Assembly (NCBI RefSeq): GCF_003315635.1
Contig: NZ_PDCG01000004.1
Location: 1 to 64,000, forward strand
From: Bifidobacterium aemilianum
GTDB taxonomy: Bacteria; Actinomycetota; Actinomycetes; Actinomycetales; Bifidobacteriaceae
Direction: 5' to 3'
DNA: 64,000 bases
The translations under genes and the position numbers were made by a program. A model generated the notes under the pieces. That model did no database searches, was not told where the DNA came from, and saw nothing but the letters and a program-made list of their open reading frames with translations. Below are positions 29,243-40,749 of the stretch, in pieces (position 1 is the stretch's first letter; each line of letters begins with the position of its first letter).

Positions 29243-31540
29243 ATGACCGAGACTTCCCTGCCGCAGACCGATGCTGCCACTCCTACGAATGGTGCGTCGG
29301 CGAAGAGGGGCAGCGTCTCAACCAGCACAGATGCAGGGAGCAAAGCCAGCAAACACCAGGCTTCCCGCAGCTGGGAACGACTGGGGAGCGCAAGCCGCTG
29401 GGGGCTGGTTGTGCTGGCCTGCCTCTGGTTGGCCCTGTGCATGGCGGTGGGGCCGATTTACTGGCGGCAAGGGTCCATTGCCGAATTCTCTTGGACCAAT
29501 GGGCTCATATTCCTGGGTTCCTTCCTGGTCTACCTGCTGATTGTGGTGGAGCTGGTCCGCTTCGCCCGCGGACTGCGGCTCATGCCGGCGGGCTGGTATC
29601 GGCTCATCAACTGGCCCATCGGCCGCAGGGTCGGCAGCCCGGATTCACTCCAGCGGGAGGCCGGCAGCCTACGCACCCGTCTGAGATACAGCCGCCTGGG
29701 CCGGCTGCTGGCCAACACCCTCAACCTCCTGGGCCGGAGCCTGGTCAAGGCGACCGACCGCTGGTGGAAGCTGGCGCTGATTCTGCTGGTCGGCTGGCTC
29801 TGGGTGCCGACCACCCTGGTCACGGCCTTCGGCGCCGACGTGCGCTCGCAGATCCGTGAGTTCAGCTGGGCCTGGAACCAGTGGACGGGCCTGAAGCAGC
29901 CCTATATCGGCTTCTTCTCCTTCGTACCCATGGACATCTACCCCACCGCCCATTACCTGTGGCCCGCCCAGCCCACCTACCTGACCGACCAGCACAACAT
30001 CGTACTGACGGTTATCTATGGTGCCGTGGCCACCGCCTCCCGCTACCTGACCGGCACCAACGATTGGGGCATCGCCCTCCTATCCTTCAGCCAGTTCCTC
30101 CTGGCGGTATTCGCCTGCGCCTCCTGCGCCAACCGCTTCTTCAACCTGCCCTGGTTGGGCAAACGGGTCCGTTGGCCCTACGACCGGGCCGAGGCCACCA
30201 GCCACATGCTGACCCACCCGGAGACCCGGCAGGCCTGGCGGCCACGGAACCTGATCCACCCCGAGTGGGGCGTGGAAGCGGTCAGCGAGCACATAGACGC
30301 CACGAGCGTCGGAAAAGCCGGCAATCCCAAGGCCTCACGGAGGCGGAACAGCCCCCTGTATGCCGGCAAACCAGCCCCCTACCAGACAGACCGGGCCGCC
30401 GGACCCCTGGCCCGCCTCCTGATACTCTGCTTCTTCCTCCTCAGTCCCCTGGCCACCCTCTCGACCATCTCCCTGACCAAGTCACCCCTCTTCGCCTACG
30501 CCTTCGTCTGGTGGTTCGGCATTGGCTACGAGCTCCATATGACCCGTGGCCAGCTGGGGGCCCAGGGGCGGCCCCGGCGCCTGCCCACCCATACGGTTCT
30601 GGGTCTGGCCGTCTCGACCTGCCTGATGATGATCTCGGCGAAATACGCCCTCTACATTCTACTTATCGAGATTCTGGCCCTGCTGCTGGCCGACCATAAG
30701 CGTTGGAAGACCTATCTGCTGGGACTGGTCATCCCCGTGCTGGTCCTCCACGGCGGGCTGACCCTGCTCCTGGGCACCGGGGCGGTCATCGGTGGCGACC
30801 CGATCGAAAGCCGGGGTATCCAGCTCCAACAGATAGCCCGGGTGGCCAAGCTCAACCCGGCAGGTATTGCCGAATCCGCCAGGGCCAAGCTGGCACCCGT
30901 CTTCAACCTGGACCAGATGGCGGAGGCCTACAAGCCCCAGGACGCGGACCCGGTCAAGTCATCCGGCATCCAGGCCAAGAAGGTAAGCTACCGCTGGCGG
31001 ACCGTGACCAAAGACGACATGCGCAACTTCAACAGCGCCTGGTGGCAGATCGTCAAAGCCAACCCCACCATCGCCACCGACGCCTTCCTGGCCAAGTCCT
31101 ACGGCTACTTCAACGTCAACGACAACCCCTATATCTCCATGGACTACTATGTGGCCAGCGACCATGTCCAACGGCAGACCAGCTGGATCAGGAACTGGTG
31201 CCACGACTGGCGGACCAAGGTCTCCTCCAAGACCAGGGAGCTGGAGGACAAACAGCTCTGGGGCTGCCTCCTACATGGCAACCTCTACGTGACCCTGACC
31301 CTGCTCCTGGGAGCCGCCGAGCTGGTTGAGAGGCGCTGGCGGACGCTAGCCTGGCACCTGCCCCTGCTCCTGCTCATGGGGGTCATGATCACCTCACCGG
31401 CCAACAATTTCGAGCGGCACATCCTGCCCCTGGCCTTCGTGTTCGGCTTCATGCTGCTGACCTTCTGGCGGGAATCCCAGCAGGGGCGTACAAGATTCCA
31501 TAGGCGAGACATCCTCGCCCAAGCTGCAAGAAACGGTTAG
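29243..31540 (+). CDS. Large polytopic membrane protein (DUF6020-like)
   Basis: 765 residues from ATG 29243. The frame is open to 29099, but the extra part is basic and lacks a ribosome site. After a Ser/Thr-rich N-terminus come many hydrophobic segments, about a dozen in all, e.g. WGLVVLACLWLALCMAVGP and ILLVGWLWVPTTLVTAFGA. Between the first membrane pairs is an extracytoplasmic segment with DIYPTAHYLWPAQPTYLTDQ. The layout resembles actinobacterial DUF6020 / GT-C-like membrane proteins; the assignment is from memory and no catalytic residue is proven. The next gene, a PucR-type regulator, follows within 10 bp. Confidence 0.65.
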   Translation: MTETSLPQTDAATPTNGASAKRGSVSTSTDAGSKASKHQASRSWERLGSASRWGLVVLACLWLALCMAVGPIYWRQGSIAEFSWTNGLIFLGSFLVYLLIVVELVRFARGLRLMPAGWYRLINWPIGRRVGSPDSLQREAGSLRTRLRYSRLGRLLANTLNLLGRSLVKATDRWWKLALILLVGWLWVPTTLVTAFGADVRSQIREFSWAWNQWTGLKQPYIGFFSFVPMDIYPTAHYLWPAQPTYLTDQHNIVLTVIYGAVATASRYLTGTNDWGIALLSFSQFLLAVFACASCANRFFNLPWLGKRVRWPYDRAEATSHMLTHPETRQAWRPRNLIHPEWGVEAVSEHIDATSVGKAGNPKASRRRNSPLYAGKPAPYQTDRAAGPLARLLILCFFLLSPLATLSTISLTKSPLFAYAFVWWFGIGYELHMTRGQLGAQGRPRRLPTHTVLGLAVSTCLMMISAKYALYILLIEILALLLADHKRWKTYLLGLVIPVLVLHGGLTLLLGTGAVIGGDPIESRGIQLQQIARVAKLNPAGIAESARAKLAPVFNLDQMAEAYKPQDADPVKSSGIQAKKVSYRWRTVTKDDMRNFNSAWWQIVKANPTIATDAFLAKSYGYFNVNDNPYISMDYYVASDHVQRQTSWIRNWCHDWRTKVSSKTRELEDKQLWGCLLHGNLYVTLTLLLGAAELVERRWRTLAWHLPLLLLMGVMITSPANNFERHILPLAFVFGFMLLTFWRESQQGRTRFHRRDILAQAARNG

Positions 31541-31549
31541 GCTGGGCAT
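31538..31549 (+). promoter_or_regulatory. Possible -10 element at the regulator start
   Basis: TAGGCT (31538-31543) overlaps the stop of the upstream gene and ends 6 nt before ATG 31550. It could give a leaderless mRNA separate from read-through. Confidence 0.35.
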
Positions 31550-32482
31550 ATGAGCGCAGTAAGCAACGAGGATTTTCTGGACCTCCTGACCAAGTCCATC
31601 GCCATGACGGACCTGTCCGTTGAAAGAACCAAGGCAGGGGCCCTGACGCCCGCTTCCGGCACGGGCTCGAGTGCCGCCCTGCCCGCAGGAGATTCAGCGG
31701 ATTCCTCGACCCTGCCGGACCTCTCAGTGCAAAGAGAGGTCCTGGAGACCCTGCTCTTCTCCTGTTTGATGCAGGGAATGGCCGACCACCGGGTCATGGC
31801 CATCAGCCACCTCCTGGGCTGGCCTGACGACTTCTCCTGCTTCGCCATTGGAGGCTCCCTTGCCTCAAGCTTCAAGCACAGTAGTCGGATTATGCGGCAG
31901 GCGGTACGCAACTTGGGCGGGGAGCACTGCCTGGTCGGACGCTGGCAGGGCTCCTGCCTGCTGCTCGTACTCAAACATAGGGCAGCCACCCCCAGCGTGA
32001 CCTGCACGGCCGCCCTTGAGGCCTTCGACCCCCAGGCGCCCGTCTGCCTGGGTGGCCTGCGGCAGGGGCTTGAGGGGGCCGTTACCGCCTTGGGAGAGGT
32101 CGTCTCCTCCCTCGCGGCCGCGCCAGCCATCGAGGGGCATATACAGATGCGCCCCCTCCTGGCTGATGATCTACTCCCCGAACGAGCGCTCATGGGCGAC
32201 CAGCTGGCCCGGCAGGCCCTCTACGAGGAGGTCTACCGCAGTCTACTCAGCAGCAATCCCGATGACCCGACCCTCATGACGGTCAAGACCTTTCTGGACT
32301 CAGGCAGCTCCTTGGATACCGCGGCCCGGGAGTTGCAGGTGCATGTGAACACGGTGCGCTACCGGCTCAAGCGGGCGGCGGATACGACGGGTTGGGATGC
32401 CACCGACCCCAGAGACGCCTTCGTGCTGCAGACCGCTATTGCCATCGGCAGGATGATGGATGCCAGGCCAGGCAAAGCTTAG
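31550..32482 (+). CDS. PucR/CdaR-type transcriptional regulator, FasR-like candidate
   Basis: 310 residues. The C-terminal helix-turn-helix is typical of the PucR/CdaR group: SSLDTAARELQVHVNTVRYR near residues 253-275, then LKRAADTTGWDATDPRDAFVLQTA. The N-terminal 60 residues are low complexity and the middle domain (65-245) is the poorly conserved ligand-sensing part. In Streptomyces, a PucR-like protein called FasR controls fatty acid synthesis genes. Location near birA, accC-accD and fas makes a similar role attractive here, but this is inference. Overlapping promoter signals lie just upstream; a strong hairpin follows. Confidence 0.8.
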   Translation: MSAVSNEDFLDLLTKSIAMTDLSVERTKAGALTPASGTGSSAALPAGDSADSSTLPDLSVQREVLETLLFSCLMQGMADHRVMAISHLLGWPDDFSCFAIGGSLASSFKHSSRIMRQAVRNLGGEHCLVGRWQGSCLLLVLKHRAATPSVTCTAALEAFDPQAPVCLGGLRQGLEGAVTALGEVVSSLAAAPAIEGHIQMRPLLADDLLPERALMGDQLARQALYEEVYRSLLSSNPDDPTLMTVKTFLDSGSSLDTAARELQVHVNTVRYRLKRAADTTGWDATDPRDAFVLQTAIAIGRMMDARPGKA

Positions 32483-32529
32483 ACCTCTGCATGGCGTGAC
32501 CAGCAAGGCAAGACCGGCCTGATTATAAG

Positions 32530-32566
32530 CCAAGGGTCCACACCCGTGTGAGGTGTGGACCCTTGG
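32530..32566. terminator. Bidirectional hairpin terminator between regulator and rplA
   Basis: Perfect 15-bp stem (32530-32544 with 32552-32566), 7-nt loop, between converging genes. No U tract on either side. Confidence 0.75.
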
Positions 32567-32644
32567 CAAGGAGCTGACCTGGGTCAAGCGGCAGGAATCA
32601 CGATTCCAAACCTGCCGGACCCTGGCTCCGTCTCAGAGCTGATC

Positions 32645-33337
32645 TCAGGCCAGAGGGGCGGTGTCCAGTGGAACGCCGGGGCCCATGGTCGTGGAGATGG
32701 TGGCCTTGGTGATGTAGCGACCCTTGACCGTGGCGGGTTTGAGACGACGAATCTCGTCGGCGGCGGCGCGGAAGTTCTCATCCAGGGCCTTCTCATCGAA
32801 GGAGAGCTTGCCCAGGATGAAGGACAGGTTGCCGTTCTTGTCGACACGGAACTCGATCTTGCCGCCCTTGATGTCGGAGACGGCCTTGGCCACGTCCATG
32901 GTCACGGTGCCGGTCTTGGGGTTGGGCATGAGGCCACGGGGACCGAGCACGCGGCCCAGACGTCCGACCTTGCCCATCATGTCCGGGGTGGCGACCACGG
33001 CGTCGAAGTCAAGGAAACCACCCTCGACCTTGGCGACCAGATCATCATCACCGACGATGTCGGCGCCGGCCTCGGTGGCTTCGGTGGCCTTGGGGCCACG
33101 GGCGAAGACCAGGACCTTGGCGGTCTTACCAGTGCCGTTGGGCAGGTTGACGACGCCACGGACCAACTGGTCGGCCTTGCGGGGGTCGACATTCAGGCAG
33201 TAGACAGCCTCGACGGTCTCGTCGAACCCACGCTTGGGCATGCTCTTGAGCAGGGCGATGGCCTCGGGAGCGGTGTAGAGGTTGGTGCGGTCGACCTTCT
33301 CGGCGGCCTCGCGGTAGATCTTGGAATGCTTAGTCAT
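32645..33337 (-). CDS. rplA: 50S ribosomal protein L1
   Basis: 230 residues, normal L1 length. N-terminus [15 protein letters not shown], the [17 protein letters not shown] segment and [10 protein letters not shown] near the middle are characteristic. Forms the L1 stalk and in many bacteria represses its own rplK-rplA mRNA. Begins 14 bp after rplK on the same strand. Confidence 0.97.
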   Translation of the reverse strand: MTKHSKIYREAAEKVDRTNLYTAPEAIALLKSMPKRGFDETVEAVYCLNVDPRKADQLVRGVVNLPNGTGKTAKVLVFARGPKATEATEAGADIVGDDDLVAKVEGGFLDFDAVVATPDMMGKVGRLGRVLGPRGLMPNPKTGTVTMDVAKAVSDIKGGKIEFRVDKNGNLSFILGKLSFDEKALDENFRAAADEIRRLKPATVKGRYITKATISTTMGPGVPLDTAPLA

Positions 33338-33351
33338 GTGTCCCTCTCCTC

Positions 33352-33783
33352 TCAGTCGCTAACCGTAATGCCCATCGAGCGGGCGGTGCCCTCGATGATC
33401 TTCATTCCGGCCTCGATGTCGCGGGCTGACAGATCGACCATCTTGGTCTCTGCGATCTCGCGTACCTGAGCCTTGGTGACGGAGCCGACCTTGGTGGTCA
33501 GCGGGTTGTCGGTACCCTTCTTGATACCGGCTGCCTTGAGGAGCAGCGATGCCGCCGGAGGGGTCTTCAGCACGAAGGTGAAGGAACGATCCTCGTACAC
33601 GGTGATGATCGCGGGAACGATCTGGCCCATCTTGTCCTTGGTGGCATCGTTGTAGGCCTTGCAGAATTCCATGATGTTGACACCATGAGAACCCAGGGCG
33701 GGGCCCAGAGGCGGTGCAGGATTGGCCTTGCCGGCCTCAATCATGACCTTGAAAGAAGCCGTTACTTTTTTCTTAGCAGGCAT
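33352..33783 (-). CDS. rplK: 50S ribosomal protein L11
   Basis: 143 residues from ATG 33783, the usual length; an upstream frame to 33909 adds non-homologous sequence. N-terminus [20 protein letters not shown], then [20 protein letters not shown], and the C-terminal rRNA-binding part ending in [14 protein letters not shown]. Binds the GTPase-associated centre of 23S rRNA. Two-gene unit with rplA. A hairpin separates it from nusG. Confidence 0.97.
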   Translation of the reverse strand: MPAKKKVTASFKVMIEAGKANPAPPLGPALGSHGVNIMEFCKAYNDATKDKMGQIVPAIITVYEDRSFTFVLKTPPAASLLLKAAGIKKGTDNPLTTKVGSVTKAQVREIAETKMVDLSARDIEAGMKIIEGTARSMGITVSD

Positions 33784-33970
33784 AGTGCTGTAATTCTCTT
33801 TCCACGAAGCGGTAGTAGCGAACCGATGAGGGACCGGCGGACCCAGGGGTCCGCACATCCAAGCACAGTTCTTCCGCAACTGATATTGCCGGCTTGGGAC
33901 GGAGGGCAAGGCCCACTGAACACAAGCCTTACCAGTATGGCATTGCGACCGGACAAGGGCTCAATACGCC

Positions 33971-33998
33971 AAGAACCGCAGGTTGCCCTGCGGTTCTT
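33971..33998 (-). terminator. Hairpin between nusG and rplK
   Basis: Perfect 12-bp stem (33971-33982 with 33987-33998), 4-nt loop, beginning 28 bp after the nusG stop. No long U run, though the stem ends in TTCTT. Terminator or attenuator. Confidence 0.65.
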
Positions 33999-34026
33999 GT
34001 ACCTTCAGCTGCTATGAGCCTGACGC

Positions 34027-34926
34027 TCAGACAATCTTCTCGACCTGGTCGAAGCCCAGCTCCACGGGGGTGTCCCGGCCGAAGATGGAGACCAGCACGG
34101 TCAGCTTCTGGGTGGTCGGTTCCACATCGGAAACGGCTGCGGCCATGGTGGCGAAGGGGCCATCGGTGACGGTGACCTGGTCGCCCACCTTGTAGGAGAC
34201 CTCCAGGGTGCGCTTCTTGGCCGCCGCGGGCTTGTCGCCGGCATCCTTGAGAGCCTGAGAGGCAATCATGGGAGCCATCATGTTGACGACTTCCTTACGC
34301 GACAGAGGCGCGGGCTCCTTGGAGGGACCAACGAAGCCGGTCACACCCTCGGTATCGCGAACGATGCGGCGAGCGGTCTCATCGGGGTACATGCGAATGA
34401 GCACATAGCCGGGGACCCGCACGCGAGTGACGACCTTCTTGCCCTTGTCGGTGTGCTTCTCGACCTCTTCCATGGGTATCTCCACCTGGAAGATCTTGTC
34501 TTCCAGACCGAAGCTCTGGACACGGGACTCGACGTTGGCCTTCACACGCTTCTCATAGCCGGAGTAGGTGTGCAGGACATACCACTTGCCCTCCAGGCCA
34601 CGCAAGCTCTTGGAGAACTCCTCGACGGCCTTGCTGCCGGCATCCTCAAGGGGAGCCTCGTCGGCTCCGGCCTCCGGGGAGGCCTCGGAGTCAGGAGCGG
34701 ACTGGGAGGAGCTGTCAGCCTCGGCAGGGGCGGAAAGCTCACCATCCTCAGCGGAGGCCGCATCGGCGGTTTCGCCGTCGACCGACAGGCCGGCCAGGGA
34801 GATGTCAGCGGACCCTGGGCCCGCACCTTCGCCATCAGCGTCCGCAGTGCCTGTATCAGCGCCTTGGTCGGTCTGGGGAAAGTCGGGGAGGGAATCAAGA
34901 TTCTCGAGATTCAGTTCATCATTCAT
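34027..34926 (-). CDS. nusG: Transcription antitermination/termination factor NusG
   Basis: 299 residues. About 110 N-terminal residues are acidic and Ala/Ser-rich, an extension common in actinobacterial NusG. The NGN domain starts at about residue 112 ([17 protein letters not shown]) with [13 protein letters not shown] and the TGFVG segment. The C-terminal KOW domain starts near 248 ([16 protein letters not shown]). Binds RNA polymerase and links it to Rho and ribosomes. Directly follows secE (25-bp gap), the conserved secE-nusG-rplK-rplA order. Confidence 0.96.
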   Translation of the reverse strand: MNDELNLENLDSLPDFPQTDQGADTGTADADGEGAGPGSADISLAGLSVDGETADAASAEDGELSAPAEADSSSQSAPDSEASPEAGADEAPLEDAGSKAVEEFSKSLRGLEGKWYVLHTYSGYEKRVKANVESRVQSFGLEDKIFQVEIPMEEVEKHTDKGKKVVTRVRVPGYVLIRMYPDETARRIVRDTEGVTGFVGPSKEPAPLSRKEVVNMMAPMIASQALKDAGDKPAAAKKRTLEVSYKVGDQVTVTDGPFATMAAAVSDVEPTTQKLTVLVSIFGRDTPVELGFDQVEKIV

Positions 34927-34951
34927 GCGTTTTCACCTTCAGATTGATGGA

Positions 34952-35179
34952 TCAGCCGAAGATCCACAGCACAAGCTTGCCAAGGCCGAAGTCCATGGCC
35001 GTGACCATAACCATCAGCAGGCCCACGAAGATGAAGACCGAGAAGGACCAAGCGAACAGTTCCTTGCTGGTCGGGGTCACAACCTTCCCCAGCTCGCTAA
35101 AGATCTGCTTGATGAAGAGACCGATACGCACGAAAATGTTCGGCTTCGCATTGTTCCTGTCTTTGCGTTCCTTTGCCAT
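34952..35179 (-). CDS. secE: Preprotein translocase subunit SecE
   Basis: 75 residues from ATG 35179, chosen because GAAGGA lies five to six bases upstream. A basic N-terminus (MAKERKDRNN) is followed by the amphipathic helix (FIKQIFSELGKVVTPTSKEL) and one TM segment (SVFIFVGLLMVMVTAMDFGL), the minimal SecE form. Clamps SecY in the translocon. tRNA-Trp lies 48 bp upstream on the same strand, the usual trnW-secE-nusG order. Confidence 0.95.
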   Translation of the reverse strand: MAKERKDRNNAKPNIFVRIGLFIKQIFSELGKVVTPTSKELFAWSFSVFIFVGLLMVMVTAMDFGLGKLVLWIFG

Positions 35180-35227
35180 GTCCATCCTTCGTTCGGCCGA
35201 TATTCCGTGTTGTCCCGACGTGCTTGG

Positions 35228-35300
35228 CAGGGAAGGCGGGACTCGAACCCACAACCTACGGTTTTGGAGACCGTTGCGCTACCAATTGCGCCACTTCCCT
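35228..35300 (-). tRNA. tRNA-Trp (CCA anticodon)
   Basis: 73 nt: acceptor AGGGAAG/CTTCCCT with G discriminator, D arm GCGCAATTGGTAGCGC, anticodon loop CTCCAAA, T arm GTGGGTTCGAGTCCCGC. Confidence 0.96.
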
Positions 35301-35418
35301 AGGTGGCTGTTAGTCTACGGAAGCACGCCAAGGCATGCTACGAAGAGCCAACAATTCATACTAGCGAAAGCCCTCGATTTAGTCCACCGGAGCCCCCGAC
35401 GCTTGGAGTGTCGCGGAC

Positions 35419-36630
35419 CTAGCCGACCCACTCACGCAGGCGCCTCATGCCCTCCAGCAGGTCCTCATCCGACAGGGCGTAAGAGAAGCGCAGATAGCCC
35501 GGAGCCCCGAAGGCCTCACCCGGCACGACGGCGATTCGCGCCTGGTCCAGCAGGAGGGAGGCCAGGTCCTGGGAACTGGTTGCCTGGCTGCCTCGTGGAC
35601 CCAAGGGCCGCCCCAGCAGGCCCTCGACCTTGGGGAAGGCATAGAAGGCTCCAGTCGGCACAGGGCAGTATATGCCGGGAATCTGGTTCATGGCCTCGGT
35701 GATGAGCTGCCGGCGGCGGTCGAAGGCCTCGCGCATGCGCTCCACGGCATCCAGAGACCCGGTCAGGGCCGCAATGGCGGCACGCTGGGAGATGTTGGAG
35801 ACATTGCCGGTCAGCTGGCCCTGGAGTTTGGCAGCGGCCTGGATTACAGGCTTGGGGGCCAGCATCCAACCAACCCGCCAACCGGTCATGGCATAGGTCT
35901 TGGCGACCCCGTTGAGGACGATCAGCTGGTCGCGCAGCTCCGGCAGCTCCAGGCCCAGGTATGAGGTCTGGGCTTGGCCATAGTGGAGGTGCTCATAGAT
36001 CTCGTCGGACAGGACCCAGATGTGGTGGTCCAAGGCCCACTGGCCGATGGCCCGTATGGTCTCCCTGCTCCAGATGCAGCCGGTGGGGTTGGAGGGGCTG
36101 GTGATGATGATGGCCTTGGTCCGCTCGCTCCGGGCCGCTTCCAAGGCCTGGAGGTCAGGCTCAAAGCCCTGGTCGGCAGTGGAGAGGACCGTTACGGGTT
36201 TGCCGCCGGCCAGCCTGACCATTTCCGGGTAGCTGGTCCAGTAGGGGGCGGGAATGATGACCTCGTCGCCTGGATTGAGCAGAATCTGGAAGGCCTCGTA
36301 GACGGCCTGCTTGCCACCATTGGTGACCAGGACCTGGTCGGCATCAACCTCATAGCCGCTATCTCGCTTGGTTTTATCGGCTATGGCCTGGCGGAGCTCC
36401 GGCAGACCGCTGGTGGCTGTATACCCATAGTTGGTCTCATCGCGGCAGGCGGCATCGGCGGCATCGACGATGTAGTCGGGGGTGGGGAAATTGGGTTGGC
36501 CCACACCGAAGCCGATGACATCAACGCCGGCGGCCTTCAGGGCCTTGGCCCGGGCATCGACCGCCAGGGTCGCGCTGGGGGCCACACGGTTGATGCGGTC
36601 ACTGAACACTTGCCAATCTGCCATAGTCAT
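35419..36630 (-). CDS. aspC: Aspartate / aromatic aminotransferase, class I PLP enzyme
   Basis: 403 residues from ATG 36630 (ATG 36624 is equally possible); a longer open frame to 36861 overlaps proB and is spurious. Fold type I signature: [45 protein letters not shown], the PLP-binding Asp in LSDEIYEHL, and the Schiff-base Lys near residue 242 in [13 protein letters not shown]. Supplies aspartate, the precursor for the hom-thrB-lysA pathway in this window. A TATTCT hexamer ends 7 nt before the ATG, so it may have its own leaderless transcript despite the 40-bp gap to proB. Confidence 0.92.
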   Translation of the reverse strand: MTMADWQVFSDRINRVAPSATLAVDARAKALKAAGVDVIGFGVGQPNFPTPDYIVDAADAACRDETNYGYTATSGLPELRQAIADKTKRDSGYEVDADQVLVTNGGKQAVYEAFQILLNPGDEVIIPAPYWTSYPEMVRLAGGKPVTVLSTADQGFEPDLQALEAARSERTKAIIITSPSNPTGCIWSRETIRAIGQWALDHHIWVLSDEIYEHLHYGQAQTSYLGLELPELRDQLIVLNGVAKTYAMTGWRVGWMLAPKPVIQAAAKLQGQLTGNVSNISQRAAIAALTGSLDAVERMREAFDRRRQLITEAMNQIPGIYCPVPTGAFYAFPKVEGLLGRPLGPRGSQATSSQDLASLLLDQARIAVVPGEAFGAPGYLRFSYALSDEDLLEGMRRLREWVG

Positions 36631-36643
36631 GGTCCCCAGAATA
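36631..36643 (-). promoter_or_regulatory. -10 element at the aspC start
   Basis: Minus strand TATTCT (36638-36643), then 7 nt, then ATG 36630; no good Shine-Dalgarno. Confidence 0.45.
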
Positions 36644-36670
36644 AACCCAAGGGCCGGGAGCTTGCCAAGC

Positions 36671-37906
36671 CTATACCAAAACCAGATTGTCCCGATGGAC
36701 CAGGGGGTGGGCGTACTGCTTGCCCAGCAGCCGTCTGACCTGACCGCTCTTGCGGCCCAGGAGCTGGGGAATCTCCTCCGCATCGAAGGCAGACAAGCCC
36801 TTGGCCAGGTGCCGGCCGGCCTCGTCGTCGATCCAGACCGGGTCGTTGGCCGAGAAGTCACCCTCCACAGCCAACACGCCGGCGGCCAGGAGGCTGGCCC
36901 GCCCTCCGCTTATGGCCCGGGCCGCTCCCCCATCGACGACCAGACGCCCACGGGGTTCGGAGGCGAAGCGGATCCACAGGCGCTTGGAGCTACCCCGCTG
37001 CTTGACCGGGGCGAAGGCGGTGCCCACCGGGTCGCCCATCAGGGCCGGGCCCGCGTTGGGGGCCGAGGTCAGGATGCTGGGGATGCCGGAGATGGCTGCC
37101 ACCCGTGCGGCATCCATCTTGGTGACCATGCCGCCGGTGCCCAAGCCCGATGTGCTGCCGCCCACGGAAACCTGGCCCATGGCCTCCAGCACGTCGGACA
37201 CGAAGGGAATCTTCCGGGAGCCGGGCTGCGAGGGGGGAACCGTGTAGAGAGCGTCCACATCGGTCAGGAGAACCAGGGCGTCGGCCCGGACCATGTTGGT
37301 CACCAGGGCTGAGAGGCGGTCGTTGTCGCCGAAGCGTATTTCGTTGCTGGCCAGGGCATCGTTCTCATTGACGATGGGGACGACCCCAAGTTCCAGCATT
37401 CGGTCCAGGGTGCGGCGGGCATTGCGGTATTGGGTGGGGCGCATGGTGTCCTCGGCAGTGAGGAGAATCTGGCCGGCCTGGAGACCATAGGCGGCGAAGG
37501 CGCTCTCGTAGTGCTCCATGAGCAGGCCCTGGCCCACGGAGGCCGCGGCCTGCTGGGAGGCCACGTCGGCAGGCCGGGAGTCAAAGCCCAGGGGGCCGAA
37601 GCCGGCTGCGATGGCCCCGGAGGAGACCAGGAGGAGCCTGGCACCCATGAGCCGGGCCTGGGCCAGGGCCGTCACCAGCTTGCGGAGCCGGTCCGGATCC
37701 AGGTGGCCGGTGGAGTTGGTCAGGGAGCTGGAGCCGACCTTGACCACGACGGTCCGGGCTTGGGCCACGGCCGCCCTGGTCTCCTCCTCAGTGGTCGGGA
37801 ACGTCAAGGACTCTGACTCACGCACGGAATGATGGACCTGGGCGTGGCCGCTCACTGCCCTCAAGGCCTGGCCGGATTCGCTTGGTTGTTCGGCAGTCTG
37901 CACCAT
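36671..37906 (-). CDS. proB: Glutamate 5-kinase
   Basis: 411 residues from ATG 37906 (GAAGGA upstream). First step of proline synthesis: glutamate to glutamyl-5-phosphate. Amino-acid kinase core: [43 protein letters not shown], and [18 protein letters not shown]. The C-terminal PUA domain runs from about residue 315. The N-terminus has an extra polar stretch of about 45 residues before the kinase fold. Next on the same strand after obg, a common rpmA-obg-proB arrangement. Confidence 0.95.
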   Translation of the reverse strand: MVQTAEQPSESGQALRAVSGHAQVHHSVRESESLTFPTTEEETRAAVAQARTVVVKVGSSSLTNSTGHLDPDRLRKLVTALAQARLMGARLLLVSSGAIAAGFGPLGFDSRPADVASQQAAASVGQGLLMEHYESAFAAYGLQAGQILLTAEDTMRPTQYRNARRTLDRMLELGVVPIVNENDALASNEIRFGDNDRLSALVTNMVRADALVLLTDVDALYTVPPSQPGSRKIPFVSDVLEAMGQVSVGGSTSGLGTGGMVTKMDAARVAAISGIPSILTSAPNAGPALMGDPVGTAFAPVKQRGSSKRLWIRFASEPRGRLVVDGGAARAISGGRASLLAAGVLAVEGDFSANDPVWIDDEAGRHLAKGLSAFDAEEIPQLLGRKSGQVRRLLGKQYAHPLVHRDNLVLV

Positions 37907-38095
37907 CAACCATCCTTCACGTGTGTCGTGGCACTGTGACCTGGCCGGCTGCCTTGGCCAGCCATCCAGTACCGGGGAGGAACAGGGCGGTGGGCCCTGT
38001 CCAACAACAAGTCTAACCAGCCAGGAGGAAGACCGGGGCGTTATGGCACGCTGGCTTGTCCGCTGCCAGCCACCGCAGGCCTAGTGCAAGCTGGA

Positions 38096-39802
<1,707 letters not shown>

Positions 39803-39851
39803 TTACCGTTGGGGACCAACCCGTTCGCCCAGAGCGCCGGAGTCAGCAATG

Positions 39852-39879
39852 AAAAAGCCGCGTCGGTTGGACGCGGCTT
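39852..39879 (-). terminator. Intrinsic terminator downstream of rpmA
   Basis: 10-bp stem (39855-39864 with 39870-39879). On the minus strand the stem ends in a run of Ts (CTTTTTC). Lies 21 bp past the rpmA stop. Confidence 0.85.
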
Positions 39880-39899
39880 GGAAATGCTTGAAGAGCAGG

Positions 39900-40169
39900 T
39901 CAGGCGGTGACTGCCTCGGCAGGCTCGACCACATCAATGACCTTGCGGTCACGACGGATGCCGAACTTGACCTTGCCATCGGCGAGGGCGAAGAGCGTGT
40001 GGTCCTTGCCAACACCGACATTGTGGCCGGGGTGGAACTTGGTTCCACGCTGGCGGACCAGGATGTTGCCGGCCAGCACTGCCTCGCCGCCGAACTTCTT
40101 CACACCAAGGTATTGCGCGCTCGAATCGCGACCGTTGCGCGAGGCGGATGCACCCTTCTTATGTGCCAT
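39900..40169 (-). CDS. rpmA: 50S ribosomal protein L27
   Basis: 89 residues, normal length. Starts [16 protein letters not shown], with [17 protein letters not shown] and [18 protein letters not shown], all L27 hallmarks. No N-terminal cleavage extension of the Firmicutes type. Located between rplU (49-bp gap) and obg; a strong terminator follows. Confidence 0.97.
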   Translation of the reverse strand: MAHKKGASASRNGRDSSAQYLGVKKFGGEAVLAGNILVRQRGTKFHPGHNVGVGKDHTLFALADGKVKFGIRRDRKVIDVVEPAEAVTA

Positions 40170-40218
40170 GATTTCTTCCTTTCGACCTTAAGAATCCACA
40201 GACTCCAGCGAGTCAAGC

Positions 40219-40527
40219 TCAGGCGATGGCCGTGACCTTGATGGCGGACAGAGGCTGACGATGGCCCTTGCGACGGGTGACGCCGGTCTTGTTCTTGAAC
40301 TTCATGATGTTGATCTTGGGACCCTTGGCCTCATCGTCAATGACCTCGGCCTTGACGGAGTGCTTGGCGAGATCCTTGGCGGCCATGGTCACCTTGGAAC
40401 CATCGACAACGAGCGCGACCGGGAAATCCACAGACTCGCCCTTCTTGGCACTCAGACGGTTGACCAGGATAACGTCACCGACCTCGACCTTTTCCTGATG
40501 GCCACCGGCCTTCACAATCGCGTACAT
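40219..40527 (-). CDS. rplU: 50S ribosomal protein L21
   Basis: 102 residues from ATG 40527, with AAGGAACGG just upstream; the longer open frame to 40590 is not homologous. [38 protein letters not shown] near the end is the L21 signature. Binds 23S rRNA. Forms rplU-rpmA on the same strand as rne. Confidence 0.97.
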   Translation of the reverse strand: MYAIVKAGGHQEKVEVGDVILVNRLSAKKGESVDFPVALVVDGSKVTMAAKDLAKHSVKAEVIDDEAKGPKINIMKFKNKTGVTRRKGHRQPLSAIKVTAIA

Positions 40528-40749
40528 AATCCGTTCCTTGCTATTTGAAAAGCTATCCACCTGGCTGGCTGTGAGCCCACGGCCAGGCACCGACTATCAA
40601 ACATACACCGGTGCCTGTACAAGCGTCAAGCCTACCGGCAGAACGTGTGTCGGCCCCAACCGACCCCTTCCGTCAGGCCAGAGGGAGCCTGCCAGCGTGA
40701 GGACAGGGCCGCGCCCGGCCCTAAAGCCGAGACCGCGGGCCTGAAGCAC

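Noticed and set aside
35419..36861. Longer aspC reading frame starting in proB
   Set aside because: The extra N-terminal part is out-of-frame proB sequence; homology begins at MTMADW.
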